Shown piece by piece: positions 33,533 to 41,265 of a stretch of DNA of 51,763 bases. The DNA is taken from the NCBI RefSeq assembly GCF_008905045.1, contig NZ_VWMY01000030.1:1-51763 (forward strand), in the 5' to 3' direction. The notes beneath the pieces were generated by a model. The model saw only the letters and a list, made by a program, of their open reading frames with translations, was not told the DNA's origin and searched no databases. How positions within the stretch are numbered: position 1 is the first letter of the stretch; each line of letters begins with the position of its first letter. The translations under genes and the position numbers were made by a program. The stretch is from Streptomyces albicerus. Its GTDB lineage: Bacteria > Actinomycetota > Actinomycetes > Streptomycetales > Streptomycetaceae.

Positions 33533-33601
33533 GCAGTACTGGTCGGGATGGAACTGAGCAGTACTGGTCGGGACGGAGGAGTACTGGTCGGGACTGGACA
33601 G
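33531..33601 (+). repeat. Three tandem 23-25-bp units over the DUF4349 stop
   Basis: GAGCAGTACTGGTCGGGATGG at 33531, GAGCAGTACTGGTCGGGACGG at 33556, and GAGTACTGGTCGGGACTGG at 33579. The first unit includes the stop codon. Confidence 0.8.
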
Positions 33602-33652
33602 GCCTGCGCAGGGCGGGGCAGGGCCGAGCAGGCCTGAAATGCGGGGCCCCCG

Positions 33653-33658
33653 TAGCGT
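33653..33658 (+). promoter_or_regulatory. -10-like box of a leaderless gene
   Basis: TAGCGT, 6 nt before ATG 33665, with no ribosome site. Confidence 0.45.
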
Positions 33659-33664
33659 GTTCGT

Positions 33665-35065
33665 ATGAACATGAGCCGTGTGAGCCGTGCCAAGGAACGC
33701 CTGGTGGTCGTCGGAGGGGACGCGGCGGGCATGTCCGCCGCGTCCCAGGCGCGCCGGTTGAAGGGCCCCGACGAACTGGAGATCGTGGCGTTCGAGCGGG
33801 GCCACTTCAGCTCCTACTCGGCGTGCGGCATCCCGTACTGGGTGGGCGGTGACGTCTCCGACCGGGATGAGCTGATCGCCCGGACACCGGAGGAGCACCG
33901 GGCACGCGGGATCGACCTGCGGATGCGTACGGAGGTCACGGAACTCGACGTCGCGGGCGGCCGCGTACGCTCCCGCGACCTGGAGTCCGGGGCGGAGGCG
34001 TGGACGTCGTACGACAAGCTCGTGATCGCGACGGGCGCGCGCCCGATCCGGCCGCCGCTGCCCGGCATCGACGCCCCCGGCGTGCACGGCGTGCAGACCC
34101 TCGACGACGGGCAGGCCCTCCTCGACACGCTGTCCCGTACGGCCGGCCGCCGCGCGGTCGTGATCGGCGCGGGCTACATCGGCGTGGAGATGGCCGAGGC
34201 GCTGCTCAACCGCGGATACGAGGTGACGGTCGTCAATCGCGGCCCGAAACCCATGTCCACACTCGACCCGGACATGGGCCGTCTGGTGCACCAGGCCATG
34301 GAGGGCCTGGGCATCACGATGGTGAACGACGCCGAGGTCACCAAGATCCTCACCGGCGAGGACGGCCGGGTCCGCGCGGTCGCCACGGAGGACGCCGAGT
34401 ACCCGGCGGACGTGGTGGTGCTCGGCATCGGCGTACGCCCCGAGACCACGCTCGCCGAGGCCGCGGGCCTGCCGCTCGGCGGCCACAAGGGGCTGCTGAC
34501 CGACCTGGCGATGCGGGTGCGCGGGCACGAGAACATCTGGGCGGGCGGCGACTGCGTCGAGGTCCTCGACCTGGTCTCGGGCCGCGAGCGCCATATCGCC
34601 CTCGGCACCCACGCCAACAAGCACGGCCAGGTGATCGGCGCGAACGTCGGCGGCGGCTACGCCACGTTCCCCGGCGTCGTCGGCACAGCGGTCAGCAAGG
34701 TCTGCGACCTGGAGATCGCCCGCACCGGCCTGCGCGAGAAGGACGCCCGCCGGGCAGGCCTCCAGTTCGAGACGGTCACCATCGAGTCGACAAGCCGCGC
34801 GGGCTACTACCCGGGCGCCGACCTCATGACGGTGAAAATGCTCGCCGAACGCCGCACCGGCCGCCTCCTCGGCGTCCAGATCGTCGGCCAAGAAGGCGCC
34901 GGCAAACGCGTGGACATCGCCGCGGTGGCCCTCACCGCCTGCATGACAGTGGAACAGATGACAGCCCTGGACCTCGGCTACGCCCCACCGTTCTCCCCGG
35001 TCTGGGACCCGATCCTGGTAGCGGCCCGCAAGGCGGTAGGCGCGGTGCGGGCGGGGGGTTCGTAG
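33665..35065 (+). CDS. CoA-disulfide-reductase-like FAD/NAD(P)H oxidoreductase
   Basis: 466 residues, pyridine nucleotide-disulfide oxidoreductase class. FAD motif VVVGGDAAGMSAASQARRL (14-32); active Cys54 in SSYSACGIPYW, the CoA-disulfide reductase/NADH oxidase position. NAD motif VVIGAGYIGVEMAEALL and GENIWAGGD-type FAD motif (NIWAGGDCVEV) follow, then the dimer domain (AVSKVCDLEIARTGL, GKRVDIAAVALTACM). Likely reduces CoA or another low-molecular thiol disulfide, or O2, with NAD(P)H. Appears leaderless. Confidence 0.92.
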   Translation: MNMSRVSRAKERLVVVGGDAAGMSAASQARRLKGPDELEIVAFERGHFSSYSACGIPYWVGGDVSDRDELIARTPEEHRARGIDLRMRTEVTELDVAGGRVRSRDLESGAEAWTSYDKLVIATGARPIRPPLPGIDAPGVHGVQTLDDGQALLDTLSRTAGRRAVVIGAGYIGVEMAEALLNRGYEVTVVNRGPKPMSTLDPDMGRLVHQAMEGLGITMVNDAEVTKILTGEDGRVRAVATEDAEYPADVVVLGIGVRPETTLAEAAGLPLGGHKGLLTDLAMRVRGHENIWAGGDCVEVLDLVSGRERHIALGTHANKHGQVIGANVGGGYATFPGVVGTAVSKVCDLEIARTGLREKDARRAGLQFETVTIESTSRAGYYPGADLMTVKMLAERRTGRLLGVQIVGQEGAGKRVDIAAVALTACMTVEQMTALDLGYAPPFSPVWDPILVAARKAVGAVRAGGS

Positions 35066-35077
35066 CCCGAGGGGGGC

Positions 35078-35205
35078 GCCCCCTCAGGGGCGCGGGGAAC
35101 TGCGCGACAAGCCCCCACAGGCCGGTGGCCAAGTGACAGCCTCAGCCCCCCAGGGGCGCGGGGAACTGCGCGATCAGCCCCCACACACCCGCAGCCGGCA
35201 AACGC
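35078..35205 (+). repeat. Two tandem subtype A palindromic repeats
   Basis: Copy 1 head at 35078 (GCCCCCTCAGGGGC, then GCGGGGAACTGCGCGACAAGCCC). Copy 2 head at 35145 (GCCCCCCAGGGGC, then GCGGGGAACTGCGCGATCAGCC and a CCCGCAGCC tail). They fill the gap between convergent genes. Confidence 0.8.
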
Positions 35206-35208
35206 CCC

Positions 35209-35565
35209 TCAGGCACCTTGCGCAGTCCCGGACCCATTCCCATTGATCTTCTCGATGGCCTGCCGAGCCTGCTCCCCAGGCGACCGCGGCAACGAAGAAA
35301 CCGCGGACACCGCAGGCTGAGACACGGCAGCCGGCGCCCCCTGGGGCGCCCCCTGCGGCGGCCGCGCATGCGACCCCGCCACACGCCCCCGCAGCCGATG
35401 ACTCGCCGCCTCGTCCAACGTCACAGGTCGCTGCATACTGGCGGCCAGCCGACCCGCCTCCTGGCCGAGCGCGGCCACGTCCTCCCACGACAACCTGACC
35501 ACGAGGGCGAGTTCCGCCTCTCCGTCCGGCGTGGCGACCATCGGCTGAGTGACTCGGTCGTTCAT
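35209..35565 (-). CDS. Conserved Streptomyces protein of unknown function
   Basis: 118 residues. The N-terminal half reads like a small folded domain (MVATPDGEAELALVVRLSWEDVAALGQEAGRLA). The second half is Pro/Ala/Gln-rich and probably disordered, ending in EQARQAIEKINGNGSG. ATG 35565 has GAGGA 8 nt upstream. No membrane segment. Divergent from the rhomboid gene, about 100 nt apart. Family not recognised. Confidence 0.65.
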   Translation of the reverse strand: MNDRVTQPMVATPDGEAELALVVRLSWEDVAALGQEAGRLAASMQRPVTLDEAASHRLRGRVAGSHARPPQGAPQGAPAAVSQPAVSAVSSLPRSPGEQARQAIEKINGNGSGTAQGA

Positions 35566-35669
35566 GGACCTGTTCCTCACGTGTTGCTTGGATCACGGGC
35601 GGTTGCCGAAACATACGCACACGCCCGCGCTCCCGTTCAGAGCCCCCCGAACCCGGGCAGGATTTCCCC

Positions 35670-36488
35670 GTGGTCATACCCGTCCATGACGTGAACCCGA
35701 TACGTCGCACGCCGTATGTGACGTACGTGCTGATCGCGGCCAACTTCCTTGTGTTCCTTCGGACTCCGGGCGTAGCCGGTTCGGTGGCCGGCGAGAGCGG
35801 CCTCGCCCAGCTGTGCCATCTCCAGGCGTTCCTGGACCAGTGGGCGGCGGTGCCACGGGAGTTGATCCACCATCAGACGCCGACGATCGTCCCCACCGGC
35901 GACGTGGGCGTGGGTCCGCAGGGTCCCGGCTGTCTGGTCGGTCCGCCCGACTACGACAAGTCGCCCCCGCTGTCGGTCTTCACGGCGATGTTCCTGCACG
36001 GCAGCTGGCTGCATCTGCTCGGCAACATGCTCTTCCTGCTGATCTTCGGCAACAACATCGAGGACCGCCTCGGCCACCTCCGCTACCTGCTGTTCTACGT
36101 GGCCTGCGGCTACGCGGCGGCGTACGGCTTCGCCGTGGTCAACGCCGACTCCGCCGACCCGCTGATCGGCGCGTCCGGCGCGATCGCGGGCGTCCTGGGC
36201 GCGTATCTGGTCCTCTACCCGAAGGCCAGAGTCTGGGTCCTGGTCCCGTTCCTGATCTTCCTGCCGCTGCGCCTGCCCGCCTGGCTCGTGCTGGGCTTCT
36301 GGTTCGCACTCCAGGCGGTGTACTCGTCCGGCCAAGGCGTCTCCGACGCCGGGACCGTGGCGTATGTGGCCCATGTCGTGGGCTTCGTGGCGGGCATGCT
36401 GATCGCCTGGCCGCTGCGCCCCGGCACCCCGCCCCCACCCGAACCACGCGGCATGCTGTGGGGCAGACGAGCCCACCCCCGCCGATGA
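35670..36488 (+). CDS. Rhomboid-family intramembrane serine protease
   Basis: 272 residues, six or more membrane helices. Catalytic Ser169 in GASGAIAG and His235 in AYVAHVVGF; oxyanion-region motif LHLLGNMLFLLIFGNN (His115, Asn119). An insert of about 60 residues (45-100) between helix 1 and 2 carries two Cys and probably lies outside. Cleaves membrane-protein substrates; targets unknown. GTG 35670 is the start; MVIPVHDVNPIRR precedes the first helix, usual for this group. Confidence 0.93.
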   Translation: MVIPVHDVNPIRRTPYVTYVLIAANFLVFLRTPGVAGSVAGESGLAQLCHLQAFLDQWAAVPRELIHHQTPTIVPTGDVGVGPQGPGCLVGPPDYDKSPPLSVFTAMFLHGSWLHLLGNMLFLLIFGNNIEDRLGHLRYLLFYVACGYAAAYGFAVVNADSADPLIGASGAIAGVLGAYLVLYPKARVWVLVPFLIFLPLRLPAWLVLGFWFALQAVYSSGQGVSDAGTVAYVAHVVGFVAGMLIAWPLRPGTPPPPEPRGMLWGRRAHPRR

Positions 36489-36511
36489 GCCGGCCGCGCC
36501 CCTTCAGCGGC

Positions 36512-36590
36512 GCCCCGTAAGGGGCGCGGGGCTGTGACATTTGCGGCTCCGCCGCGGGGCGCGCCCAGCCCCCACCGGGCCGCAGACAAA
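36512..36590 (+). repeat. Subtype B palindromic repeat
   Basis: Head GCCCCGTAAGGGGCGCGGGG then CTGTGACATTTGCGGCTCCG and CCGCGGGGCGCGCCCAGCC. It has a second hairpin GCGGCTCCGCCGC. It lies between the convergent rhomboid and hemE genes. A distal CAGCGGAGCG tail continues to about 36610. Confidence 0.75.
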
Positions 36591-36611
36591 TCACCGTGCC
36601 CCAGCGGAGCG

Positions 36612-37679
36612 TCAGCGCGCCGTGCGCGTGTGAACGTACTCGACGAGCCGGGTCAGCGCGTCCGGGTTCGTCGTCGGCAGGACACCGTGGCCGAGGTTGA
36701 ACACGTGCCCTTCCAGCCCGACCGCCGCGTCGAGAACCTCCTGAGTCTTCTCCTCGACGGCCTCGGTCGAGGAGAAGAGAACCGCAGGGTCGAGGTTCCC
36801 CTGCAGCGCCCGGCCAGGGCCAACGCGGCGGGCGGCCTCGTCGAGTGGGACGCGCCAGTCGACACCGACGACGTCCGCGCCGGCCTCGCCCATGAGGCCG
36901 AGCAGCTCACCTGTGCCGACACCGAAGTGGATGCGCGGCACCCCGTACTCCTCGACGGCCTTGAACACCTTCGTGGAGGCGGGCATCACGGACCGCCGGT
37001 AGTCGGCGGGAGCGAGGGCCCCGACCCAGGAGTCGAAGAGCTGGACGGCACTGGCCCCCGCCTCGATCTGCACCTTCAGGAAGGCCGCCGTGATGTCGGC
37101 GAGCCGGTCCAGCAGGTCGGCCCACAGCTGCGGGTCGCCGTACATGAGCGCCTTCGTGTGCTCGTGGTTGCGGGACGGCCCGCCCTCCACGAGGTAGCTC
37201 GCGAGGGTGAAGGGCGCGCCGGCGAAACCGATGAGGGGCGTCGAGCCGAGCTCACGCGTCAACAGCCCGATCGCCTCGGTGACGTACGAGACGTCCTCGG
37301 GCGTCAGATCGCGGAGCTGAGCGAGGTCGGCGCGGGAGCGAATCGGCTTCTCGACGACCGGCCCCACGCCCGGCTTGATGTCCAGATCGATACCGATGGC
37401 CTTCAGGGGAACGACGATGTCGCTGAAGTAGATCGCCGCGTCCACGTGGTGCCGGCGCACCGGCTGGAGCGTGATCTCGGCGACCAGCTCGGGCCGCATG
37501 CAGGACTCCAGCATGGGGATGCCCTCGCGCACCTTCAGGTACTCGGGCAGCGAGCGCCCTGCCTGCCGCATGAACCACACGGGCGTGTGCGACACGGCCT
37601 CGCGTCGGCACGCCTTGAGGAACGTGGAGTCGTACGTCGCTGTCGGCGGCTGGCCCTTGGGGCGGTCATTGGCACTCAC
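36612..37679 (-). CDS. hemE: Uroporphyrinogen decarboxylase HemE
   Basis: Removes four carboxyls from uroporphyrinogen III to give coproporphyrinogen III, the substrate of the hemG/hemQ branch 5 kb away. 355 residues. N-terminal signature PVWFMRQAGRSLPEY, then FSDIVVPLKAIGIDLDI, GFAGAPFTLASYLVEGG, DSWVGALAP and FNLGHGVLPTTNPD. GTG 37679 has GAGACT 7 nt upstream and no ribosome site, so probably leaderless. Divergent from the DUF3000 gene. Confidence 0.96.
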   Translation of the reverse strand: MSANDRPKGQPPTATYDSTFLKACRREAVSHTPVWFMRQAGRSLPEYLKVREGIPMLESCMRPELVAEITLQPVRRHHVDAAIYFSDIVVPLKAIGIDLDIKPGVGPVVEKPIRSRADLAQLRDLTPEDVSYVTEAIGLLTRELGSTPLIGFAGAPFTLASYLVEGGPSRNHEHTKALMYGDPQLWADLLDRLADITAAFLKVQIEAGASAVQLFDSWVGALAPADYRRSVMPASTKVFKAVEEYGVPRIHFGVGTGELLGLMGEAGADVVGVDWRVPLDEAARRVGPGRALQGNLDPAVLFSSTEAVEEKTQEVLDAAVGLEGHVFNLGHGVLPTTNPDALTRLVEYVHTRTAR

Positions 37680-37731
37680 GCCCAAAAGTCTCGCACGCCG
37701 CACTGACGACGAAGCTCGGGGCCAGGCAAGT

Positions 37732-37792
37732 GCCCCGTAAGGGGCGCGGGGCTGTGACATCGTGCGGCTCCGCCGCGTGGGCGCGAGCAACC
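37732..37792 (+). repeat. Subtype B palindromic repeat in a divergent promoter region
   Basis: GCCCCGTAAGGGGCGCGGGG then CTGTGACATCGTGCGGCTCC and GCCGCGTGGGCGCGAGCAACC. It lies between hemE (minus) and the DUF3000 gene (plus), unlike most copies, which are at gene 3' ends. The rest of 37680-37967 has no gene. Confidence 0.75.
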
Positions 37793-37954
37793 CAAGACGA
37801 CCGGGAGCCGCCACAGAACCGAACCGCCCCAGACGAACCACGCACGGCCACACGCACTCACGGTCACCGTCACGAACACGCAGAAACCAAGCCGTTCCTA
37901 CCGAACCGCCGGAGGCAGGGGGTGTCTCTCCCTGCGCGAAGCCTCCGTTCCCCT

Positions 37955-37960
37955 TAATCT
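37955..37960 (+). promoter_or_regulatory. -10-like box of a leaderless gene
   Basis: TAATCT, 7 nt before ATG 37968, with no ribosome site. Confidence 0.4.
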
Positions 37961-37967
37961 TCCCCGC

Positions 37968-38636
37968 ATGGCTGCGGCTCAGGGACGACTGTCGGACGGC
38001 GCTGGCGGAATGGACGACCCGAAGGAGGGGGAACGGGATGCGATGGAGGCGGCTCCGCTGCCTTTTCGGGCCGCCGTCGACGCGCTGAGGTCCGCGCGGC
38101 TGCGGCCGCAGATCGAGATCGACCCGACGAAGGCGCCCCAGCGGCTCGCCCCGTTCGCGTACGCGCTGGAGGCCACGGTCGTCGACGGTGACGAGGACCT
38201 GGCGGACGGCCGCCTCATCCTGCTCCACGACCCGGCGGGGCACGACGCCTGGCAGGGCTCGTTCCGCCTGGTGACCCTGGTCCGCGCGGAGCTGGAGCCG
38301 GAGATGGCCGCCGACCCGCTGCTCCCCGACGTCTGCTGGTCCTGGCTGACCGGCGCCCTCGCGTCCCGCGGCCTCTCCTACGGCGAACCCAGCGGCACGG
38401 TCACCCGGGCCAGCTCCCACTACTTCGGCGGCCTCGCCGAACGCCCCGCCGCCTCCCAGATCGAGATCCGAGCCTCCTGGACCCCCCGAGAGGGCCTGGG
38501 CGGCGTCCCCGACACGGCCTCCCACCTGGCCTCCTGGTGCGACCTCCTGGCCCAGATCGCAGGCCTCCCCCCAGCCGCCCCGGGCGACGCCTCCATCGTC
38601 ACCCTCCCCCAACGCCGAGGCCCCCAGTCCCGCTGA
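37968..38636 (+). CDS. DUF3000 family protein
   Basis: 222 residues, soluble. The DUF3000 core runs from about 30 to the end: PFRAAVDALRSARLRPQIEID, LAPFAYALEATV, WQGSFRLVTLVRAELEPEMA, LLPDVCWSWLTGAL, YFGGLAERPAASQIEIRASW. The family is actinobacterial and of unknown function. Its neighbours here, a LuxR response regulator and HRDC RNase D, are as I recall the usual ones in Streptomyces. Probably leaderless. Confidence 0.88.
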   Translation: MAAAQGRLSDGAGGMDDPKEGERDAMEAAPLPFRAAVDALRSARLRPQIEIDPTKAPQRLAPFAYALEATVVDGDEDLADGRLILLHDPAGHDAWQGSFRLVTLVRAELEPEMAADPLLPDVCWSWLTGALASRGLSYGEPSGTVTRASSHYFGGLAERPAASQIEIRASWTPREGLGGVPDTASHLASWCDLLAQIAGLPPAAPGDASIVTLPQRRGPQSR

Positions 38637-38652
38637 GCCCCGTAACGGAGAG

Positions 38653-38755
38653 CGCCCCGTAAGGGGCGCGGGATCGGCGTGCGCGCTGGGGACGCCCCGT
38701 AAGGGGCGCGGGGAACTGCGCGCCCAGCCACACACCACCCGCACCCGCGGCACGA
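38653..38755 (+). repeat. Truncated plus full subtype A repeat
   Basis: A head-only copy at 38653 (GCCCCGTAAGGGGCGCGGGA) and a fuller copy at 38693 (then GCGGGGAACTGCGCGCCCAGCC and CACCCGCACCCGC). They follow the DUF3000 gene. Confidence 0.75.
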
Positions 38756-39029
38756 CACCACGCCCCGACGGCGCAAAGGCGTGCCCACAACCACGCCCAC
38801 CCTTCATCGATACGACCACTTTCAGCCCCGTAACGAAGCGGAGCGAACTCGTTTCGATCTTCGGATGATCGATCACCCGTCCGAATTGCCCGCATTGTTA
38901 CTCACCAAATCGTGATCATTCTCTAAAGCCGGACGCGTTTGATGCCGAAGACCTCTGTGACCTTGAAAGCACGGTTCGTCCCGGCTTCATCCCCCCAGCC
39001 GGTCCCCGTCCCGCACCCCAGGAGGCCTG
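38756..39029 (+). promoter_or_regulatory. Leader region of the LuxR-type regulator
   Basis: No gene seen. AT content rises compared with flanks. TGATCGATCA (38866-38875) is a perfect palindrome and TGATCA recurs at 38913. AGGAGG at about 39021 is the ribosome site of the 39030 gene. Confidence 0.4.
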
Positions 39030-39692
39030 GTGTCCGTTCTCCTCGAGCAGCCCGCAAGCCTGGTCGCCTACCGCCCGAACAAGCCGACCGCGATGGTGGT
39101 CGTGGCCGACCCCCGCGTGCGCTCCACCGTCACCCGCCACCTGTGGGCGCTCGGTGTTCGCGACGTGATCGAGGCCTCGTCCGTCGCGGAGGCTCGTCCC
39201 CGCATCGGCAACCCCCGCGACATCTGTGTCGCAGACGTCCATCTCCCCGACGGCTCCGGCCTCACCCTCCTGTCCGAAACCCGCGCCGCGGGCTGGCCGA
39301 ACGGCCTGGCCCTCTCCGCCGCCGACGACATCGGCGCCGTACGCAACGCCCTGGCGGGCGGCGTCAAGGGCTACGTCGTCACCGGCACCCGTACGAACAT
39401 CGGGCTCCCCACCCGCCCGGGCGCCGCCCCCATCGGCTCGGCCGCCGCCCGTATGCACCGCCGCCCCCCGGGTGCCCCGAGCCACCCGGGCGGCTACCGC
39501 GAGTTGTCCGGCCGGGAGGTCGAGGTGCTCCGACTGGTGGCGGAGGGCCAGTCGAACAAGGCCATCGGCGTCTCTATGGGCCTGTCCGCGCTGACCGTCA
39601 AGAGCCACCTCGCCCGCATCGCCCGCAAGCTCGGCACGGGCGACCGCGCCGGCATGGTGGCGGTGGCCCTGCGCACCGGAATCATCCACTGA
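39030..39692 (+). CDS. LuxR/NarL-family response regulator
   Basis: 220 residues. Receiver domain (about 20-120) with phospho-acceptor Asp69 (ICVADVHLP), Ser96 and Lys113 (GVKGYV). The acidic pair at the start of the domain is reduced to one Asp (VVVADPRV), so metal binding may be weak. The Pro/Arg-rich linker (120-152) leads to a LuxR HTH (YRELSGREVEVLRLVAEGQSNKAIG, LTVKSHLARIARKL). No sensor kinase adjoins it, so it is an orphan. AGGAGG precedes GTG 39030. Confidence 0.91.
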   Translation: MSVLLEQPASLVAYRPNKPTAMVVVADPRVRSTVTRHLWALGVRDVIEASSVAEARPRIGNPRDICVADVHLPDGSGLTLLSETRAAGWPNGLALSAADDIGAVRNALAGGVKGYVVTGTRTNIGLPTRPGAAPIGSAAARMHRRPPGAPSHPGGYRELSGREVEVLRLVAEGQSNKAIGVSMGLSALTVKSHLARIARKLGTGDRAGMVAVALRTGIIH

Positions 39693-39802
39693 CCGTAGTC
39701 GCCGTCCCTGCCCGGACCACAGAACGGAACCATTCACTCCACATGAACCGGAATCGCCTACTGATTCAGGATTCACTGACCTGACTGGTTTACGACCCCC
39801 AG

Positions 39803-39836
39803 ACGCCCGTCGACGGAACGTTCCGTCGACGGGCGT
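39803..39836. promoter_or_regulatory. Perfect 34-bp palindrome
   Basis: 17-bp arms with no spacer, beginning ACGCCCGTCGACGGAAC. It lies 110 nt after the LuxR gene and 26 nt before the RNase D start. As RNA it is a strong hairpin (terminator without T tract); as DNA its right arm covers the expected -35 of the RNase D promoter, so it could be an operator. Confidence 0.6.
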
Positions 39837-39850
39837 AGTCCATACACAGA

Positions 39851-39856
39851 TACCCT
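39851..39856 (+). promoter_or_regulatory. -10-like box of a leaderless gene
   Basis: TACCCT, 6 nt before GTG 39863, with no ribosome site. Confidence 0.45.
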
Positions 39857-39862
39857 TGACAG

Positions 39863-41149
39863 GTGACCGACGCCCAAGAGACCGCAGCAGACAGTTCACT
39901 GCGAACCACCGGAGGCGCTCCTCCGGACGACGTCGAATCGGCGCCGATCCCCTTGCTGGAGCCCCGCGACGGAATTCCGCCCGTGATCGCCGACGAGGCC
40001 TCGCTCGCCGAGGTGATCGCCACGTTCGAGGCCGGCAGCGGCCCCGTCGCCGTGGACGCCGAGCGGGCGTCCGGCTATCGATACGGCCAGCGCGCGTATC
40101 TGGTGCAGCTGCGCCGCGAGGGCGCCGGCACCGCCCTGATCGACCCCGTCGCCTGCCCCGACCTGTCCGGCCTCGGCGAGGCCCTCTCCGGTGTGGAGTG
40201 GGTGCTGCACGCGGCCACGCAGGACCTGCCGTGCCTCCGCGAAATAGGTATGGTCCCCAGCCGCCTGTTCGACACCGAGCTGGCCGGGAGGCTCGCCGGG
40301 TTCCCGCGGGTCGGCCTCGGCGCGATGGTCGAAGGCGTCCTGGGCTTCGTACTGGAGAAGGGGCACTCGGCGGTCGACTGGTCGACCCGTCCGCTGCCCG
40401 AGCCGTGGCTGCGCTATGCCGCGCTCGACGTGGAGCTCCTCACGGACCTGCGGGACGCGCTGGAGAAGGAGCTCGACCGGCAGGGCAAGCTGGAGTGGGC
40501 GCGGCAGGAGTTCGACGCGATCGCCGCGGCGCCTCCGGCGGAGCCCCGCAAGGACCCGTGGCGCCGCACCTCCGGCATGCACAAGGTGCGTCGTCGCCGG
40601 CAGATGGCGGTCGTACGGGAGCTGTGGCAGACCCGGGACCGGGTGGCGCAGCGCCGGGACATCTCGCCGGGCAAAGTGCTGGGGGACGCGGCCATTGTGG
40701 AGGCCGCGCTCTCTCTTCCGGCCAACGTGCACGCGCTCGCCGCGTTGACCGGGTTCGGGCATCGGATGGGGCGGCGCCAGCTCGAGCAGTGGCAGGCCGC
40801 CGTCGATCGCGCGAAGGCGCTGCCGGACGGCGAGCTGCCGCAGCCGGGGCAGCCGGTGACCGGGCCTCCGCCGCCGCGGGCCTGGGCGGAGAAGGATCCG
40901 GTGGCCGCGGCTCGGCTGTCCGCCGCGCGGGCCGCCGTCTCCGCGCTTGCGGAGACGTTGAACATGCCGCAGGAGAATCTGATCACTCCGGACACGGTTC
41001 GGCGCGTGTGCTGGGAGCCGCCCGCTTCCGCGGACGCCGAGTCCGTGGGGGCGGCGCTCGCCTCCTACGGGGCTCGGCCGTGGCAGGTGGAGCAGGTTAC
41101 GCCGGTGTTGGTGGCGGCGCTGGCTGCCGAGGCCAAGGCCAAGGATTGA
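39863..41149 (+). CDS. RNase D-like 3'-5' exonuclease with HRDC domain
   Basis: 428 residues. DEDD exonuclease: VAVDAERASGYRY (Exo I, Asp-x-Glu), LHAATQDLPCL (Exo II), LRYAALDVELL (Exo III, Tyr and Asp). An HRDC domain follows (about 225-300: VRELWQTRDRVAQRRDISPGKVL), then a helical C-terminus. Expected to trim the 3' ends of tRNA and other stable RNA. First ~40 residues are acidic and non-conserved. Probably leaderless. Confidence 0.92.
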   Translation: MTDAQETAADSSLRTTGGAPPDDVESAPIPLLEPRDGIPPVIADEASLAEVIATFEAGSGPVAVDAERASGYRYGQRAYLVQLRREGAGTALIDPVACPDLSGLGEALSGVEWVLHAATQDLPCLREIGMVPSRLFDTELAGRLAGFPRVGLGAMVEGVLGFVLEKGHSAVDWSTRPLPEPWLRYAALDVELLTDLRDALEKELDRQGKLEWARQEFDAIAAAPPAEPRKDPWRRTSGMHKVRRRRQMAVVRELWQTRDRVAQRRDISPGKVLGDAAIVEAALSLPANVHALAALTGFGHRMGRRQLEQWQAAVDRAKALPDGELPQPGQPVTGPPPPRAWAEKDPVAAARLSAARAAVSALAETLNMPQENLITPDTVRRVCWEPPASADAESVGAALASYGARPWQVEQVTPVLVAALAAEAKAKD

Positions 41150-41158
41150 AAGACGCGT

Positions 41159-41191
41159 AGCCGCCGTACGTGGTTCGGACGTATGGCGGCT
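41159..41191 (+). terminator. Hairpin after the RNase D gene
   Basis: AGCCGCCGTACGT and ACGTATGGCGGCT form 13 pairs (one G-U) around a 7-nt loop, 9 nt after the stop. Confidence 0.65.
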
Positions 41192-41199
41192 GCGGGTCC

Positions 41200-41265
41200 G
41201 TTGTGGCTGGTCGCGCCCACGCGGCGGAGCCGCAAAATGTCACAGCCCCGCGCCCCTTGAGGGGC
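41200..41265 (-). repeat. Subtype B palindromic repeat, minus orientation
   Basis: Read on the minus strand it starts with the G of the permease stop codon TAG: GCCCCTCAAGGGGCGCGGGG, CTGTGACATTTTGCGGCTCC, GCCGCGTGGGCGCGACCAGCC. It fills the gap between the convergent RNase D and permease genes. Confidence 0.8.
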
